Assembly: GCA_002305315.1 (NCBI GenBank)
Contig: DBQQ01000017.1
Location: 1-64,000 of the forward strand
Source: Clostridiales bacterium UBA1390
GTDB taxonomy: Bacteria; Bacillota; Clostridia; Lachnospirales; Bianqueaceae
Direction of reading: 5' to 3'
Length of the DNA stretch: 64,000 nucleotides
The notes under the pieces are model-generated. The model was not told the origin of the DNA and did not search any database. It saw only the letters and a program-made list of their open reading frames with translations. This document shows positions 28,077 to 36,802 of this stretch, piece after piece (the first letter of the stretch is position 1; each line of letters starts with the position of its first letter). The position numbers and the translations under genes were made by a program.

Positions 28077-28105
28077 ATTGTACCACATTTCAGATGCCCT
28101 GTCTG
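28077..28105 (-). promoter_or_regulatory. Predicted promoter of the CoA-disulfide reductase gene
   Basis: CAGACA, 17 bp, then an extended -10 TGGTACAAT on the minus strand. The -35 overlaps the left edge of the palindrome at 28103-28119. Confidence 0.55.
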
Positions 28106-28119
28106 TGACAAAATCACAG
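28103..28119. promoter_or_regulatory. Perfect palindrome between divergent promoters (possible operator)
   Basis: CTGTGACAAAATCACAG has 6-bp perfect arms around a 5-bp centre. It touches the -35 of the minus-strand promoter and lies 17 bp before the -35 of the plus-strand promoter, a suitable place to control both genes. The regulator is unknown. Confidence 0.5.
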
Positions 28120-28136
28120 GATTTTCAAAAATATCC

Positions 28137-28164
28137 TTGACAGAATCCGCAGTTCGGCTATGAT
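28137..28164 (+). promoter_or_regulatory. Promoter of the ABC-class ATPase gene
   Basis: TTGACA and TATGAT are separated by 16 bp, followed by GTAATAG. The start of transcription would be near 28171, giving a leader of about 28 nt with GGGAGG before the ATG. Confidence 0.75.
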
Positions 28165-28198
28165 GTAATAGAAACTTAAAATAGGGAGGCAATGTGAT

Positions 28199-29908
28199 AT
28201 GCAGATGGCTGCAGATCTGAGAAATCTACTAGAAAAAATCGATCACCGGGGATACCCGGCCTATAAAGATACGCGAGGAACCTATCAGTTTCCCCAGTAC
28301 ATGATCTCCATTGACCATGTTCAGGGGGATCCTTTTGCATCCCCGTCCAAATTGAGCATTCATGTGAAGGGAACCGTCGCCGGCTTTCCTCGTCCCCTCT
28401 ATGCATCCCCCTGTCAGCGAATCGCCCTGCAGGATGAATTAACAAGACAATTTGGGTGGCAGATTCATCAATTTTCTTTCCAAGCAAAAGGTTCCGGCAA
28501 AAGCGGAATCCTCCGGGTCAGCCCATGTGGTCAGGAAATTCTGGAGCGAACTGCCTGCCAGATGAATCCTACCACAGGCGATCTTTTACTGCGCTTTGAG
28601 GTGGGATTCCCGGCCAATGGACGTACCATCAATGCCCAAGAACTCATGAAAATCCTCTTCGATTTTCTGCCCCAATGCGTGGAGCATTCTTTATACTATC
28701 GAAATCTGGATGCACGGAGATTACAGTCCATTGCAGATCTGGCAGAGGATCAGCAATATATTCGAGAGCAGTTGCCAAGGCTCGGCCTCTGTGCTTTTGT
28801 TGCCGATGGGAGCATCCTGCCCCGAGAATCCGGGATATCCTCTCGCCCTATGAAGCAGGGGATTCCCTTTGTGTCCCCGGAATCTATGCGAGTCACGCTG
28901 GATCTGCCTCATAAAGGCCGGATCAGCGGCATGGGAATCCGAAAAGGAATCACCCTGATTGTCGGTGGTGGATATCATGGTAAGTCCACCCTGCTCTCAG
29001 CCTTGGAGATGGGAGTCTATTCTCATATCGCTGGAGATGGCCGGGAATATGTCATCACCGATCATACGGCAATGAAAATCCGTGCCGAAGATGGACGCAG
29101 CATCTACAAGACGGACATCTCCATGTTTATCAACGACTTGCCGAATGGTAAAGATACCCACGCTTTCGTGACAGAAGATGCCAGCGGCAGCACTTCGCAG
29201 GCCGCCAATGTAGTAGAGAGCCTGGAAGCCGACGCCTCCCTGCTTCTCATCGACGAAGATACCAGCGCGACGAATTTTATGATTCGCGATGAGCTGATGC
29301 AGCGTGTCATTCACCGGGATATGGAACCCATTACCCCTTTTATCGATCGCATTCGAGAACTCTATGAGACATATGGCGTCTCCACCATCGTAGTGGCTGG
29401 TAGTTCCGGTTCCTACTTTCACGTTGCCGACAGCATCATCCAGATGGATCGCTATATTCCTCGGGATATCACTGCATATGCCAAAAAAGAGGCCTCTGCC
29501 TTTCCAGTTCGAAATGAACCCGTATTGCCGGCGCCCGAGCCCAATTTTAACCGAAAGCCTAAGGCTTCCAGCGAATTTCGTGACCCGGGACGCATCAAGA
29601 TGAAAACATTAGGACGTGACGGCGTGATGATCCAGCGGGAGACCATCGATCTGCGATATGTCGAGCAGATCGCAGATACCGAGCAAGTAACCGCTCTGGG
29701 ATATTGTATCCTTTATGCGCAAAAACACCTTCTAAATGGCCAGAAAACTCTGCGTCAAATTGCCCAGGAACTCGATCAGCTTGTGGATCAAAAGACATTA
29801 GAAGTGCTGTGCGAAAATCCCTCTCATGTCAGCCCTATGGCGCGTCCCAGAAAACAGGAAATCCTGGCATGCTTCAATCGGTATCGCACTTTGCTCCATC
29901 GTTCATAA
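28199..29908 (+). CDS. Predicted ATPase of the ABC class (PF09818 type)
   Basis: A 569-aa soluble protein of the 'predicted ATPase of the ABC class' family, whose function is unknown. Walker A is GGGYHGKSTLLSALE (about 260-272), a signature-like SGSTSQAANVVESLE lies near 325-340, and Walker B is LLLIDEDTSATN (about 348). There are no membrane segments, so it is not a transporter subunit. The N terminus contains DLRNLLEKIDHRGYPAYKD and a conserved core, and the last 100 residues form a helical tail. It is transcribed away from the CoA-disulfide reductase gene with a shared palindrome between. The C terminus ends at the palindromic repeat pair at 29919. Confidence 0.85.
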   Translation: MQMAADLRNLLEKIDHRGYPAYKDTRGTYQFPQYMISIDHVQGDPFASPSKLSIHVKGTVAGFPRPLYASPCQRIALQDELTRQFGWQIHQFSFQAKGSGKSGILRVSPCGQEILERTACQMNPTTGDLLLRFEVGFPANGRTINAQELMKILFDFLPQCVEHSLYYRNLDARRLQSIADLAEDQQYIREQLPRLGLCAFVADGSILPRESGISSRPMKQGIPFVSPESMRVTLDLPHKGRISGMGIRKGITLIVGGGYHGKSTLLSALEMGVYSHIAGDGREYVITDHTAMKIRAEDGRSIYKTDISMFINDLPNGKDTHAFVTEDASGSTSQAANVVESLEADASLLLIDEDTSATNFMIRDELMQRVIHRDMEPITPFIDRIRELYETYGVSTIVVAGSSGSYFHVADSIIQMDRYIPRDITAYAKKEASAFPVRNEPVLPAPEPNFNRKPKASSEFRDPGRIKMKTLGRDGVMIQRETIDLRYVEQIADTEQVTALGYCILYAQKHLLNGQKTLRQIAQELDQLVDQKTLEVLCENPSHVSPMARPRKQEILACFNRYRTLLHRS

Positions 29909-29918
29909 GGGGGCTGCG

Positions 29919-30097
29919 TTCTCATCACTCTTTGTAAATTTTACATTTCTTTTTGCCGGAGTGATGAGAATTCCAGGGGTGCACGCCTCCCGATGCACTG
30001 CGGGGCCTGGATCCTCACGCCTCTCGATGCGTTGCAAGCCCCATTTTCTCATCACTCACTCTAAATTTTACATTTCTTTTTGCCGGAGTGATGAGAA
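29919..30097. repeat. Pair of palindromes related to the array at 1-634
   Basis: Two copies (29919-29970 and 30046-30097) each have TTCTCATCACTC and GAGTGATGAGAA as perfect 12-bp arms around a 28-nt loop containing AAATTTTACATTTC and TTTTTGCCG. The same TTCTCATCACTC...TGTAAAA...GATGAGA order is found in every unit of the array at the left edge. They occupy the gap between convergent genes. Confidence 0.88.
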
Positions 30098-30120
30098 TCT
30101 CTGGGCACCCTCTCTTAAAC

Positions 30121-30165
30121 AAAAAGCTCTATGCAAGCGGTCATCCCACTCACATAGAGCTTTTT
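30121..30165. terminator. Bidirectional terminator after tsf
   Basis: AAAAAGCTCTATG and CATAGAGCTTTTT form a 13-bp stem with A/T runs on both ends. It closes rpsB-tsf on the minus strand and can also stop transcripts from the ATPase gene. Confidence 0.88.
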
Positions 30166-30184
30166 ATATTTACGTAAGAACAGA

Positions 30185-31102
30185 TTACTGTCCCATCTGC
30201 TTTGCTACTTCTGCTGCAAAGTCTTCCTGCTTCTTTTCGATGCCTTCACCAGTCTCATAACGAACATAACCCGTTACGGTAACCTCACAGCCTACTTCCT
30301 TGGAGACCTGCTTCAGGTACTTACCTACGGTCAGCTCATCGTCACGGAAGTACACCTGATCCTGCAGACAATACTCCTTCAATTCCTTATTCAGACGGCC
30401 TTCCACCATCTTCTTCAGAATAGCCTCGGGCTTGCCCTCCTTGGAAGCCTGCTCCATCAGAATAGCTCTCTCATGCTCCAGGAATTCCTGAGGCACGTCA
30501 TCGCGCGTATTGTAACGAGGATTCAATGCAGCTACCTGCATTGCCACGTTCTTAGCGGCTTCCTTCACGGCGTCGTTTACGATCTCGCTGTTCACATTGA
30601 CCAGAACCGCGATACGGCCGCCACCATGCACGTAAGCGCCTACATAGCTGTTGCTCTTTACCTGCTCGAAACGACGAATCTGCAGATTCTCGCTGATCAC
30701 AGCAACCTTCGCTACCAGTGCATCCTTAACGGTGATGCTGGGATCCTTCTCCCAAGCTTCTGCCATAAAGCCGTCCATATCCGTCGCCTTCGTATCCAGC
30801 GCCTGATGCGCCACGTCAGCTACAAACTCCTGGAAAATCGCATTCTTCGCAACGAAGTCTGTCTCAGAGTTGACCTCTACGATTGCGCCTGTCTTCTGAT
30901 CCTCAGATACCGCGACAGCCACCAGACCCTCAGCGGCAATACGACCGGCCTTCTTAGCCGCCGTAGCAATACCAGCCTTACGAAGGTACTCGATAGCGGC
31001 ATCCATGTCGCCGTCGCTTGCCGTAAGAGCCTTCTTACAATCCATCATACCTGCGCCGGAAATCTCACGCAGTTCCTTTACCATAGCTGCTGTAATATTC
31101 AT
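30185..31102 (-). CDS. tsf: Elongation factor Ts
   Basis: Nucleotide-exchange factor for EF-Tu. The N-terminal domain shows MVKELREISGAGMMDCKKAL, followed by the EF-Tu binding core with VNSETDFVAKNAIFQEFV. 305 aa is typical for Clostridia. GGAGG stands before the ATG at 31102. It is cotranscribed with rpsB and followed by a strong terminator, so it is not read into pyrH as it is in some bacteria. Confidence 0.98.
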   Translation of the reverse strand: MNITAAMVKELREISGAGMMDCKKALTASDGDMDAAIEYLRKAGIATAAKKAGRIAAEGLVAVAVSEDQKTGAIVEVNSETDFVAKNAIFQEFVADVAHQALDTKATDMDGFMAEAWEKDPSITVKDALVAKVAVISENLQIRRFEQVKSNSYVGAYVHGGGRIAVLVNVNSEIVNDAVKEAAKNVAMQVAALNPRYNTRDDVPQEFLEHERAILMEQASKEGKPEAILKKMVEGRLNKELKEYCLQDQVYFRDDELTVGKYLKQVSKEVGCEVTVTGYVRYETGEGIEKKQEDFAAEVAKQMGQ

Positions 31103-31133
31103 GCTCTTCCCTCCGAATGTGTAGGATATATGA

Positions 31134-31895
31134 TTACTCTTCTTCCTCTTCCTGTGCCTCAGCCTCGACTTCGCCCTCGGCTTCAGCCTCTTCCTCAGCG
31201 GCGCTCATCTGCTCGCCCTGATTTGCCTCGATTACGGCGTCTGCCATCGTCGCAGCGATCAACTTCACCGCACGAATTGCGTCGTCGTTACCCGGAATCA
31301 CATAGTCAATCTCATCCGGATCACAGTTTGTATCTACAATACCTACCAGCGGAATGTCCAGAATATGCGCTTCCTGAATGGCGATATGCTCCTTGCGCGG
31401 ATCCACGACGAAAATCATGTCCGGCACTTCCTTCATATCCCGAATTCCGTTCAGGTTCTTCTGCAGCTTGTCCAGCTCTGCCTTCAGATTCAGCACTTCC
31501 TTCTTCGGCAGTACATCAAAAGTACCATCCGCTTCCATGGTCTCCAGCTCAATCATACGATCGATACGGCTGCGGATCGTCTTGAAGTTTGTCAGCATAC
31601 CACCCAGCCAACGGTTGTTCACATAGAACATGCCGCAACGCTCAGCCTCACTCTTTACAGCCTCCTGTGCCTGCTTCTTGGTACCCACAAACAGAATCTT
31701 ACCACCTTCAGCTGCAACAGCCTTGACTGCTGCATACGCCTCATCCACCTTGCGGTTGGTCTTCTGCAGGTCGATAATATAGATGCCATTACGCTCCGTA
31801 AAGATGTAAGGAGCCATCTTGGGGTTCCATCTTCTGGTCTGATGTCCGAAATGCACGCCGGCTTCCAGAAGCTGCTTCATAGAAATAACACTCAT
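31134..31895 (-). CDS. rpsB: 30S ribosomal protein S2
   Basis: Starts [20 protein letters not shown] and contains [20 protein letters not shown] and [19 protein letters not shown], all family hallmarks. The ATG at 31895 has GGAGG upstream; the frame is open 19 codons further but that part is leader. The product has 253 aa and a glutamate/alanine tail ([20 protein letters not shown]) that goes beyond the S2 fold. A promoter lies about 120 bp upstream and the leader can form short hairpins, one being GCCC...GGGC at 31995-32008, compatible with S2 autocontrol as known in other bacteria but not shown here. Confidence 0.97.
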   Translation of the reverse strand: MSVISMKQLLEAGVHFGHQTRRWNPKMAPYIFTERNGIYIIDLQKTNRKVDEAYAAVKAVAAEGGKILFVGTKKQAQEAVKSEAERCGMFYVNNRWLGGMLTNFKTIRSRIDRMIELETMEADGTFDVLPKKEVLNLKAELDKLQKNLNGIRDMKEVPDMIFVVDPRKEHIAIQEAHILDIPLVGIVDTNCDPDEIDYVIPGNDDAIRAVKLIAATMADAVIEANQGEQMSAAEEEAEAEGEVEAEAQEEEEE

Positions 31896-32016
31896 GTCTT
31901 TCCCTCCGATAATTTTGTTTTTCCTCCTTATCCAGCCGTTTTCACATCCCACCCATTAGGGCACCGAGACATTATGACTGGAAAGTGTGGATTTGCCCAT
32001 TCACGGGCCGACCTTT

Positions 32017-32045
32017 AGTATACTGGATTTTCCTCGAAAAATCAA
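32017..32045 (-). promoter_or_regulatory. Promoter of rpsB-tsf
   Basis: TTGATT and TATACT with exactly 17 bp between them on the minus strand, at the very end of the sigma-factor gene. The resulting leader is about 115 nt. Confidence 0.8.
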
Positions 32046-32776
32046 GTATCAATTGAAAAATTATTTTTTAACCAGGCAAGTGCCTCTCTCAGACATTTCT
32101 CCGTCTTCCATCTGCTGCTTTTTCGTTCCTGACTGATCCTTCGCAAAGACTTTTCTTCATAATAATAAGCCTGAATCATATCGCGCTGCTCCTCTGGCAT
32201 CTGTTCCAAGAAACTTCGCAGGAGGCAGCGCAACCAGATATCTTCCCACGGCACAAGATACTCTATGTCCGGCGAGTTCGCTGGGCACTGCAGACCATAT
32301 AAGGCAATATGGCAGAACGCCAAATGTTGATATACCGTCTGATATTTATGCCATGAGAGCCCCAGTTCCTCAGCCATTTCCTCATGTGTCGGCATTCGCT
32401 TCAGCCTTTGACACAAGAGTTCCCGACAATTCTTATACCGGAGCATCTTGTGAAACAGATTGCGGGAGAGGCCCGAACTCTGCATCATGCCCTTTTGCAT
32501 TTGACTATAGATCTTGGGAAGCGCATAGGTGGAAAAATAAGGATTTCGATGTGGATCATACTTTTCCACGGCTTCCAGCAATCCCATCATGCCGCATTGA
32601 AACAAATCCTCTTCTTCCATCTGCCACGGCATATGGTTCTGAAACAGACAGACACACTTATGCACCAGGTGCACATTCCACCATGCCAACTGATTTCTTT
32701 GCTCTATCTTTCTTTCCTGCCAGTATAAGACCCAATATCCCTGCTGTTCTTCCGGAAGAAGATTCTTTTGCCTCAC
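32042..32776 (-). CDS. Sigma-70 family RNA polymerase sigma factor (SigD/FliA-like position)
   Basis: Alternative sigma factor of 244 aa. Region 2 is seen at about 34-95 (EEEDLFQCGMMGLLEAVEKY, then STYALPKIYSQMQKGM), region 3 at about 130-150 (RMPTHEEMAEELGLSWHKYQ) and region 4 at about 185-240 (LEQMPEEQRDMIQAYYYEE and the HTH RRISQERKSSRWKTEKCLRE). The layout resembles the FliA/WhiG/SigD group. It lies between codY and rpsB, where B. subtilis has the fla/che operon with sigD near its end, but no flagellar genes are here. The start is a GTG at 32776 with a weak ribosome site (AAGG about 11 bases upstream; a GAGG sits too close); the frame has a stop two codons before, so no earlier start exists. 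Confidence 0.85.
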   Translation of the reverse strand: MRQKNLLPEEQQGYWVLYWQERKIEQRNQLAWWNVHLVHKCVCLFQNHMPWQMEEEDLFQCGMMGLLEAVEKYDPHRNPYFSTYALPKIYSQMQKGMMQSSGLSRNLFHKMLRYKNCRELLCQRLKRMPTHEEMAEELGLSWHKYQTVYQHLAFCHIALYGLQCPANSPDIEYLVPWEDIWLRCLLRSFLEQMPEEQRDMIQAYYYEEKSLRRISQERKSSRWKTEKCLREALAWLKNNFSIDT

Positions 32777-32813
32777 TCCTCACGGAGCCTTGTCTGTATG
32801 TCACCTTCGAAAA

Positions 32814-33584
32814 TCAGATTCCTGTACCATACTTCTGCAGTTCATCTCGTAGTGCAGAATTCAGGATCCGAATATACGTTCCTTTCATACCGAGAGATCT
32901 GGATTCGATGACGCCTGCACTTTCGAACTTGCGCAGTGCGTTTACGATGACGGACCGCGTGATTCCCACCCGATCCGCGATCTTGCTGGCAACCAGAAGT
33001 CCCTCATCTCCCTGTAATTCCTGAAAAATGTGAAGAATTGCCGCCAGTTCGGAATACGATAATGTCGCAATCGCTGCCTGAATGACCTCGCTCTTCTTTT
33101 TCTCCTGTTCATTCTCCCGATAAACTGCCTGGGCCAGCTCTCTAGCAATCACCATGGATATAAACTCAAGCCTGATCAACTCATCGGTTGTATAATCTGT
33201 CTTCTGGCGGCAGATGATCAAGGTCCCCATTCTCTGTCCTGCAGAGTCCAATGGTACGAGGACACTCTTTACTATCTCATCTGTGGTTCCAACACCAAAT
33301 ACCCGCAAATCCGCATTTTCTATCACTTCTGTGATGCGATTCAAAGAGCCGGCTCGACGCTCAGAAACAGAGGTGCCCTTTTCCCAATACGATTCCAGTA
33401 CATCCTGCTCTCCATCAAAGCGATAGACCTCCAATGCCTTTCCCTTTTTAGATAGAATCAGCACTTCCGAAGACAGCATCTCTCCGCATAGCGCAGCAAT
33501 CTCTTCGAACATCAGCGGATCCATGCCCGCTTTTTTCACAAGACTATGAATCCTTCGTACTTTTTTCAGCAATTCTTCGTTCAT
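32814..33584 (-). CDS. codY: GTP-sensing global transcriptional regulator CodY
   Basis: Dimeric regulator that senses GTP and branched-chain amino acids and controls nutrient-limitation genes in Firmicutes. The N-terminal GAF domain (about 1-155) is followed by the winged HTH, where LLVASKIADRVGITRSVIVN and SLGMKGTYIRILN (about 200-245) match CodY closely. 256 aa is the usual length. It lies 16 bases after topA in the dprA-topA-codY order. Two close matches to the CodY box occur upstream of dprA (36883-36926), so the operon may be under its own product's control. Confidence 0.97.
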   Translation of the reverse strand: MNEELLKKVRRIHSLVKKAGMDPLMFEEIAALCGEMLSSEVLILSKKGKALEVYRFDGEQDVLESYWEKGTSVSERRAGSLNRITEVIENADLRVFGVGTTDEIVKSVLVPLDSAGQRMGTLIICRQKTDYTTDELIRLEFISMVIARELAQAVYRENEQEKKKSEVIQAAIATLSYSELAAILHIFQELQGDEGLLVASKIADRVGITRSVIVNALRKFESAGVIESRSLGMKGTYIRILNSALRDELQKYGTGI

Positions 33585-33600
33585 TCGAACCCTTATCCTT

Positions 33601-35670
33601 TCATTCTGCCTGTTCGCTGTATCCGCATTCCCTTGATGAGCATACGAACCGCGTATTTTTTCCTTTTTTCTCTACCATATAAGATCCGCATTTGGGACAT
33701 TTTTTGGCAACAGGTTTATCCCAAGATACGAAATCGCACTCTGGATGCTTAGAACATCCATAAAAGACACGTCCTTTTCGAGATTTGCATACCTGAATCG
33801 GCGCACCACACCGCGGACAAGGCACATCCAAAAGTTCCTGATACGGCTTTGTATTTCTGCATTCCGGAAATCCGGGACAAGCATAAAACTTTCCATATCG
33901 CCCTGTCTTAAGTACCATGTTCCGGCCACACTTCTCACAGATCACATCCGTTACTTCGTCTTCCAGCTGTACTTTCTCTAATTCGTTGGATGCTTTCTCC
34001 ACCAGAGGCTCGAACTCCTGATAGAAATCCTGTAAAATGGCCCGCCAGTTGACCTCTCCTTCTTCTACCTTATCCAGCTTCTCTTCCATTCCCGCTGTAA
34101 AGTGAATGTCTACGATCTCCGAAAAATATTGGCTGATCATCTGATTTACGATCATCCCCAGTTCTGTCACATACAGTACCTTTTTCTCTTTCGCCAGATA
34201 GGCCCGTGCAATCAGCGTTGCGATCGTTGGCGCATAGGTACTGGGCCGTCCGACACCGTTCTCTTCTAGTGCTTTCACCAGTGCCGCTTCCGTATAGCGG
34301 GGAGGCGGCTGCGTGAAATGCTGCTGCGGCTCAATGGTTTTCAGCTGGACTTCATCTCCTGTTTCCAACCCCTCGATCGTTTCAAATTTCTCCTGCTCTT
34401 CCTCTTGTTCTTTATAAACTTGGAGAAATCCCGGAAATACGAGTTTGGAGCCAGAAGATGTAAACTCAAAAGCTTCCTTCTCCAGCACGATCTGCAATGT
34501 ATCATATACCGCCGCCGACATGCGGCTTGCGATAAAACGTTCGTAAATCAGCTTATACAGGCGTAGCTGATCTCTGGACAGACTTTCCTGGATCTTGACT
34601 GGCGTATACTGTACGTATGTTGGACGAATCGCCTCATGAGCATCCTGGATCCGCTGTCCCCCAGGCGCTGCCTTGACCTGCCCCACATATTCCTGTCCGT
34701 ATTGCTCCGCAATCATCTGCACTGCGGCCTCATGAGCCTCCTCTGCGATACGCGTAGAATCTGTACGCAGATAGGTAATCAGACCCACCGTGCCGCTTCC
34801 GACATCCACGCCCTCATAAAGCTGCTGCGCGATCTGCATTGTCTTCTGCGGAGAAAACCCTAACCGTTTAGAGGCTTCCTGCTGCAGCGTACTGGTGGTG
34901 AAGGGAAGAGGAGCCTTTCGACTTCTCTTCCCCCGTTTGATCTCCTTGACTTGGAAATCTCCTACTGCCTGAATGCGCCCAATCAGATCCTGCGCTTCCG
35001 CTTCCTTCCCGATCTGTGGTTTATCCTTTCCGATCCTGGTCAGCCGCGCCCGCAGAACGCCCTTGGCCTTTTTCTTGCTGAACTTACCCTCAATGGTCCA
35101 GAATTCTTCTTGAACAAAATCTTGAATTTCGTTCTCCCGGTCACATAAAAGTTTCAATGCAGCCGACTGTACACGCCCTGCGCTGAGTCCTTTTCGAACC
35201 TTCTTCCATAAGACAGGGCTCATCTTATATCCCACAATTCGATCCAGTACACGCCGTGCCTGCTGTGCATCTACCAGGTTCTGATCGATGCCCCTCGCCT
35301 GTTTCAGCGACTTCCGCACCGCATCCTTTGTGATTTCGTTAAATGTGATTCGCTTGGTCGTCTGTTCCGGCAGGTTGAGCACATGAGCCAGATGCCAACT
35401 AATGGCTTCTCCCTCCCGGTCAGGGTCCGTTGCCAGATACACGCGGTCCACCTTATGTGCTTCCTTCTTAAGACGGCTCACGAGATCTCCCTTTCCTCGA
35501 ATCGTGATATACTTCGGCTCAAAACCATGCTCAATATCTACGCCCAACTGGCTCTTCGGGAGATCCCGTACATGCCCATTGGAAGCGATAACTTCATAAT
35601 TGGAACCAAGAAATTTCTGGATTGTCTTCGCCTTTGCAGGAGACTCTACAATGACCAGATTCTTTGCCAT
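33601..35670 (-). CDS. topA: DNA topoisomerase I
   Basis: Type IA enzyme that relaxes negative supercoils. The TOPRIM domain has VIVESPAKAKTIQKFLG at the N terminus and DPDREGEAISWHLA (about 78-92). The active-site Tyr is in LITYLRTDSTR (about 300). Three C4 zinc ribbons close the protein (CEKCGRNM, CPRCGAPI and CPKCGSYM with their paired Cys further on). I set the start at the ATG at 35670 (MAKNLVIVES), which has AAGGAG ten bases upstream. 689 aa, normal. The neighbours dprA and codY are the conserved order. Confidence 0.97.
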   Translation of the reverse strand: MAKNLVIVESPAKAKTIQKFLGSNYEVIASNGHVRDLPKSQLGVDIEHGFEPKYITIRGKGDLVSRLKKEAHKVDRVYLATDPDREGEAISWHLAHVLNLPEQTTKRITFNEITKDAVRKSLKQARGIDQNLVDAQQARRVLDRIVGYKMSPVLWKKVRKGLSAGRVQSAALKLLCDRENEIQDFVQEEFWTIEGKFSKKKAKGVLRARLTRIGKDKPQIGKEAEAQDLIGRIQAVGDFQVKEIKRGKRSRKAPLPFTTSTLQQEASKRLGFSPQKTMQIAQQLYEGVDVGSGTVGLITYLRTDSTRIAEEAHEAAVQMIAEQYGQEYVGQVKAAPGGQRIQDAHEAIRPTYVQYTPVKIQESLSRDQLRLYKLIYERFIASRMSAAVYDTLQIVLEKEAFEFTSSGSKLVFPGFLQVYKEQEEEQEKFETIEGLETGDEVQLKTIEPQQHFTQPPPRYTEAALVKALEENGVGRPSTYAPTIATLIARAYLAKEKKVLYVTELGMIVNQMISQYFSEIVDIHFTAGMEEKLDKVEEGEVNWRAILQDFYQEFEPLVEKASNELEKVQLEDEVTDVICEKCGRNMVLKTGRYGKFYACPGFPECRNTKPYQELLDVPCPRCGAPIQVCKSRKGRVFYGCSKHPECDFVSWDKPVAKKCPKCGSYMVEKKGKNTRFVCSSRECGYSEQAE

Positions 35671-35688
35671 ATTTCCCAAACTCCTTAC

Positions 35689-36774
35689 TTATTGCTTTTT
35701 TCGCAGGATACTGCCATCCGGCCTGCGCTCCACATAGCCAGTCATCTCTAACATCGTGATGCACTGCATAAACTTATCTGCCTCAATCCCCAGCTTCTGG
35801 GATAGTTGCTGAATGCTCTGTGCTTCCCAGGAAATCTGCTCCCAAATAGCCTGCACATCTGCATCCTGAAACGTCTTTTTCTCTTCCTGCTCTTCTTGTA
35901 CCAGATCACCCAACTCCAACGGAACATCCTGCCAATCGCTGATCAGCATGGCTCCCTGACGCAAGAGACGATGTGTCCCCTTACTGTTGGCGCTGAAAAT
36001 CTGCCCCGGCACCGCAAACACTTCCTTGCCGGCATCCAGCGCCTGATCCGCCGTGATCAGTGCGCCGCTGCGCTCCGCCGCCTCCACAATCACAATCGCT
36101 CGGCTCAGCGCCGCGATGATCCGATTTCGCATAGGAAATAACCCGGCCTTGGGCGGTGTTCCCGGCGGATATTCCGACAGAATCAACCCCCAGTGAGCAA
36201 TCTTCTCATATAAACGCAAATTTCCTTTAGGATAACAGATATCAATTCCACACCCCAGAATCGCAATCGTTTTGCCTCTGGCATCCAATGCGCCTTGATG
36301 CGCACAGGCATCGATCCCGCTAGCCATGCCGCTGACAATCGTGTACCCGGCCTTGGCCAGATGCTTTCCCAGATACCGAGCCGCCCCTGCACCATAAGAA
36401 CTGCATTTTCTGGAACCGACAATCGAAAGACATGAGGTGGAAAGCAGCTCCTGGTCTCCTCTTCCAAAGAGACGCCCCACGGACGGGTAGATGTTACGCA
36501 GTCCCTCTGGAAACAAGGTATGCGCCCTGGTAATCACAAAAATCCCCTGATTGGCCCACTCCTGGCAGCGTTTGCGAACCCCTTCCAGGTCTTTTGACCG
36601 TTCCAGCTGCCTGGCCTGCTCCTCCTTCACCCCGGCAGCCACGTACTGCTCGATACCTGCCTCATAAACAGAGACAACACTTCCACAGGCCTTCAGCAAA
36701 GCATCCCGCTTCGCCGGCCCGATACCTGGCTGTTCACAGAGCCAGATCCAATAGTAATCCTCCTGTGTGTACAT
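35689..36774 (-). CDS. dprA: DNA-processing protein DprA
   Basis: Binds incoming single-stranded DNA and loads RecA during transformation; also found in non-competent species. An N-terminal helix-hairpin-helix region (IWLCEQPGIGPAKRDALLKA) is followed by the Rossmann-like core with GSRKCSSYG, VSGMASGIDACAHQGAL and AILGCGIDICYPKGN, and a C-terminal winged helix (about 300-361). I set the start at the ATG at 36774 (MYTQEDYYWIW), which has GCGGAGG before it; the frame opens 12 codons upstream but without a ribosome site. 361 aa. It is first in the dprA-topA-codY string. Confidence 0.96.
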   Translation of the reverse strand: MYTQEDYYWIWLCEQPGIGPAKRDALLKACGSVVSVYEAGIEQYVAAGVKEEQARQLERSKDLEGVRKRCQEWANQGIFVITRAHTLFPEGLRNIYPSVGRLFGRGDQELLSTSCLSIVGSRKCSSYGAGAARYLGKHLAKAGYTIVSGMASGIDACAHQGALDARGKTIAILGCGIDICYPKGNLRLYEKIAHWGLILSEYPPGTPPKAGLFPMRNRIIAALSRAIVIVEAAERSGALITADQALDAGKEVFAVPGQIFSANSKGTHRLLRQGAMLISDWQDVPLELGDLVQEEQEEKKTFQDADVQAIWEQISWEAQSIQQLSQKLGIEADKFMQCITMLEMTGYVERRPDGSILRKKQ

Positions 36775-36802
36775 CGTTTTAACCTCCGCATCGTAAGAAT
36801 CT

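Noticed and set aside
28103..28119. CRP/FNR-type site
   Set aside because: The half sites TGTGA and TCACA are present, but the spacer is five bases rather than six, and CRP-type control is uncommon in this group. Kept only as an unnamed palindrome.
32017..32045. CodY box in the rpsB promoter (GATTTTCCTCGAAAAATC)
   Set aside because: It is nearly palindromic, but the centre is three bases instead of one, so it does not fit the CodY consensus.
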